Assembly: GCA_039819485.1 (NCBI GenBank)
Contig: JBCBRY010000007.1
Coordinates: 1-64,000, forward strand
Source of the DNA: UBA6168 sp039819485
GTDB lineage: Bacteria > Bacteroidota > Bacteroidia > Chitinophagales > Saprospiraceae
Direction: 5' to 3'
DNA: 64,000 nucleotides
This document shows, one piece after another, positions 62,201 through 64,000 of the stretch (its first letter is position 1; each line of letters starts with the position of its first letter). The notes under the pieces are model-generated. The model was not told the DNA's origin. It saw nothing but the letters and a program-made list of their open reading frames with translations, and did not search any database. The translations under genes were made by a program, and so were the position numbers.

Positions 62201-63308
62201 CCGTCAGGATTTCGCCCCATTTAGCCTTCATCATGATGCGGGCCGCAATATTGACCCGATTCCCGACGGCAGCATATTGGCACCGCTGATCGCCACCGAT
62301 GATCCCGGTATAAGCTATGCCCGTGGCAATGCCGGCCCGCCTTTTTAAATCAGAAGCATTTTCCAGCGGTATCAGTTCTTCGTCCAATGCGATGAGGAAT
62401 TCGAGCGCTCTTTCTGCATTATTTTCAAAGGAAACCGGTGCTCCAAAAAGGATGACCATTACGCCACCTTTGTCTGCAAACTCCATTTCTTTGAAATACC
62501 CTGAAAAACTAGCCACCTTTTCAAGGACAACGCTTGCAAACTCGTTCAATCCATGGTGATCAAGTAATCCCTCGAACGATAAAAAGACAGAGACGACTGT
62601 CCTGAATTCTCCTCTTTGATTAAACTGGATTATGGCCTCTGGAAGGAACCTGCTCGAAACAGCCCTCGACAAGGTGGAGCGGCGGGGCCTTTTTCCTTTG
62701 GGCAGTTCTAAAAGGTCGTCAGAAGGATTGAGTTTATAATACCCCTCATCCGCAATGGCAGACAAGTGGTTAGAGGCCTTCATCTGCTTCTTGAAGTATT
62801 CATCGACAATGATTTCCTGTGAACCGGCATGAGACTGGCTATTGGCACATCCCATAATGGCCTGTCCCCTGAAATAAAAGGATTTATTTTCAAAACCGAC
62901 AATCCCCCATTCTATCCGCCCGTGGGAAATACCAATCTTCATTTTTATGTCAAACCCTTCAAATTCAGAAGAAGCTTTTTGCAAGAGCTGAAAATGCTCA
63001 AACGAGATGGCAGCTATGTGCTCAGCTGTCAGATGGCTATTTTTCTCTGGAAAAATTCCAAAGTACGCATCGCCGGCAAAGTGAGGAATAAAACCGCCGT
63101 GCTTGTATACGAGGGCAACCATTGGGCTGAAAATAGCATTCAATATATCTGAAAGCTTTTCAGCCCCGACCTTTCCTTCTTTCAACAGTTTCTCGGTCAA
63201 CCTGGTAAAACCTGACAAATCCACAAAAATGGCAAAGCCCGTCAAGCTTCCCTGGCTGGCACCCGATTCGAACTGATCCTGGATAAAATGTGGAATTAAG
63301 TTTTTCAC
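59274..63308 (-). CDS. Class III cyclase with soluble-adenylyl-cyclase-like layout (C1-C2-NTPase-TPR)
   Basis: A 1344-aa cytoplasmic protein: two cyclase homology domains (about 20-180 and 232-400), a P-loop NTPase domain (Walker A GEAGIGKT, 446-453) and about ten TPR repeats (about 900-1300). C1 keeps both metal Asp residues, D30 (FVDLSGFT) and D80 (FAGDA), but lacks the VNxAAR motif. C2 lacks the metal Asp but has K280 (ADKGG), N353 and R357 (VNIAAR). The two halves therefore complement each other to form one site, the arrangement of mammalian soluble adenylyl cyclase. ATP as substrate is supported by K280. TPR repeats and the NTPase suggest a regulated signalling protein. Confidence 0.88.
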   Translation of the reverse strand: MKNLIPHFIQDQFESGASQGSLTGFAIFVDLSGFTRLTEKLLKEGKVGAEKLSDILNAIFSPMVALVYKHGGFIPHFAGDAYFGIFPEKNSHLTAEHIAAISFEHFQLLQKASSEFEGFDIKMKIGISHGRIEWGIVGFENKSFYFRGQAIMGCANSQSHAGSQEIIVDEYFKKQMKASNHLSAIADEGYYKLNPSDDLLELPKGKRPRRSTLSRAVSSRFLPEAIIQFNQRGEFRTVVSVFLSFEGLLDHHGLNEFASVVLEKVASFSGYFKEMEFADKGGVMVILFGAPVSFENNAERALEFLIALDEELIPLENASDLKRRAGIATGIAYTGIIGGDQRCQYAAVGNRVNIAARIMMKAKWGEILTDETVQKNRHFIFEHKGDISYKGMQKQIPTYKLIGKNEEYRQAFSGVMVGRSKEMKQLTGLAVNAAESSIPAIAYVYGEAGIGKTRLAYELQNQLRKKTRLRWVTCQSDEILRKPFNPFVYFLKIYFDQLSDNTQEVNLENFERRFAMLVNEIMYAEDKGAAQIKREVIRTKPVLAALTSLRTTNTLWDNLDAKGRYENTLAALSSLFKAEALLRPLVIELEDGHWFDQSSKEFLNDFIGQIKGFPIFFLVTSRYDDEGNKPLVFDEKLLKSNNVKSIQIDLNILDRSALEEFAKVQLGGGVTEGFIELLNKATNGNPFYAEQIIEYFLESGQLEQRDGLWTVKDENVRISDSIQAILTARIDRLSEMVKETVKAAAVIGREFELPVLNEIMKTSATFTPRDGNGQTVLKEQVKTAERAQIWQAVNELRYIFRHALLREAVYDMQLKTRLRKLHRSIAEAIENLYKGGLEEHYVDLVFHYEQAEVTPKLKYYLLKAADYAKEYYQNQQAVRYYDRLLKLLESDSGKEPKKNKQRADILLKKGNILELTGEWEEAEKLYRDALALARRTEDSGLLGSANNQLGYLLMLKGNYEEADSFLETAAAFFGSLHDNRGTSKVYGNLGTLYFRQGKYEDAKLYFIRSIQLAQLYKHTSSNAQIVATLGLTYMNLGKYDDGIRWQQSQLDLCKKVNDRQGMATLYVNMGIVYFEKGDMDNALNCYEQGLELSEELGNKQLTAIAIGSIGNVWQRKGNFEMAMQNFQRDLVLVEELGDKQGIAIANGLIGELYSMMGEFDKAIEFLQRNLTISIELSYRKGVAKALNSLADIYYFKEDYYNSIDYYDRCITVTRNIGNKLVLGYSLIEKGIVLAAMNKMEKALKNQKEASSIAKELNHPELLFDAKLLAAKINIAENKIKEATKLLKELLAEKPQGKDEASVLFEFSKIDESYREKALSKYKELYDRTPMHVFKSRIRELIGEL

Positions 63309-63348
63309 TCAGTTAGAGGTGGCTTTTAGATTTGAAACCCTCGAAACT

Positions 63349-63356
63349 CAAAGTTA
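63349..63356 (-). promoter_or_regulatory. -7 box upstream of the cyclase gene
   Basis: On the minus strand TAACTTTG is a full match about 41 bp before the ATG; no TTG at the usual distance. Confidence 0.4.
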
Positions 63357-63412
63357 GTCAACGGCAATTGAGAAATCTAACTTATTGAACATATTTCAGG
63401 CTACGGAAGTTT

Positions 63413-63435
63413 AGAACGGGCAGATTGCCCGTTCT
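63413..63435. repeat. 10-bp perfect hairpin upstream of the cyclase gene
   Basis: AGAACGGGCA, loop GAT, TGCCCGTTCT. It lies after the stop of the membrane-protein gene on the minus strand, but no U-tract follows, so its role is open. Confidence 0.7.
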
Positions 63436-63465
63436 ACTGACAAATACAAAAATTGATCGAGCAAG

Positions 63466-64000
63466 TTATAATTGCCAGGGGACCCACTGCAGTACCAACG
63501 CTAAAATCAAAATCAAAAAATGAATGGACTCTGCCCATTGACTTTTCATACTGGTAAAGGTAAACGCCAGAAACACCCCCAGGGCAGGCGCCAACATGAT
63601 CAGATGCTCAAATGCAAGCTGATCCTGAAAGAAGGTTCCGATCAGGGCAGAAATCATTACCCAATACAGAATACTGATTTTTTTTTGAGCCTGGATATTG
63701 CGCCTGGTCAGGTATGCTCCATTGTTCGCTACAACGAACAGGATCGCCAGGGCAAAGACAATCGACTTGGCATACGCTTCCCATCCACCCGGCTCGCTAC
63801 CAAAGCTAAGGAAGGAAAAATTGTCTCCGAATTGGGTTTGCCAAAAGAAATCCCCCTGATCAAATACAAAGTAATACAACCAGCCCAATATGAAAGGAAT
63901 TGCCAGCCCGATCAAAAGCATCAGCCGTTCCTTGATATTGAATGCCCGTAAAATATTTAGCCCTGCATTGATGAGAATAAAGTAAAACAAGAATGGAAAA
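63466..64000 (-). CDS. DUF6427-like multi-pass membrane protein, 5' end outside the window
   Basis: The reading frame is open to the window edge, so only the C-terminal part (about 178 residues) is seen. It contains five or six predicted membrane spans and the segment LRAFNIKERLMLLIGLAIPFILGWLYYF, which resembles the DUF6427 family of Bacteroidota. A TTG at 63990 could be read as a start but is more likely internal. Function is unknown. Confidence 0.65.
   Translation of the reverse strand, partial: FPFLFYFILINAGLNILRAFNIKERLMLLIGLAIPFILGWLYYFVFDQGDFFWQTQFGDNFSFLSFGSEPGGWEAYAKSIVFALAILFVVANNGAYLTRRNIQAQKKISILYWVMISALIGTFFQDQLAFEHLIMLAPALGVFLAFTFTSMKSQWAESIHFLILILALVLQWVPWQL

Overview
The window looks like chromosome of a Bacteroidota bacterium, most like the Saprospiraceae/Lewinella group. 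Reasons: several exported proteins end in type IX secretion (T9SS) type A sorting domains, one ends in a gliding-motility CHU_C (type B) domain, there are SprB-type repeats, DUF4837, VF530 and DUF6427-like proteins, a long-form PurF, promoters of the Bacteroidota TTG-N19/20-TAnnTTTG type, and almost no Shine-Dalgarno sites. Species cannot be fixed from this sequence.

Layout. 1-3.5 kb: end of an integrated element (T9SS beta-propeller-like protein, tyrosine recombinase, displaced tRNA 3' end followed by the old tRNA terminator). 3.6-8.6 kb: ABC permease/ATPase pair, then a VIT/vWA surface protein with a caspase-fold-like neighbour. 8.9-12.6 kb: housekeeping run rplM-rpsI-rpsB-tsf-pyrH. 12.6-22.3 kb: comF, htrA-type protease, HD-domain protein, DUF4837 lipoprotein, a T9SS protein, two poorly known proteins, NTF2-like protein, DEAD-box helicase, VF530. 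22.4-34.1 kb: two giant secreted proteins (a reprolysin-like metalloprotease with 12 SprB modules, and a type B adhesin-like protein). 34.3-40.6 kb: helical-repeat protein, secreted cyanophycinase-like S51 peptidase, rlmB, bifunctional nuclease, acyl-CoA carboxylase beta subunit. 40.7-50.3 kb: accessory DNA holding a TcmP/Gp37-Gp68 pair, a T9SS BNR-repeat protein and a four-gene cassette (STAND NTPase, PfkB kinase, split Nudix protein, thymidylate-synthase homolog). 50.7-64 kb: recD2, purF, hybrid histidine kinase plus HPt protein, CYTH protein, a class III cyclase built like mammalian soluble adenylyl cyclase, and a partial membrane protein.

The best candidate for an undescribed system is the cassette at 44.6-50.3 kb: four same-strand genes joining an NB-ARC/TPR sensor ATPase to three nucleotide or sugar enzymes whose active-site motifs are altered. 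A second unusual signal is spread over the whole window: many spacers hold short arrays of 7-nt (sometimes 8-nt) words, often folded into quasi-palindromes, with different words at different sites and some words shared between sites up to 16 kb apart.

All functional calls are by motif recognition by eye; no database search was run.
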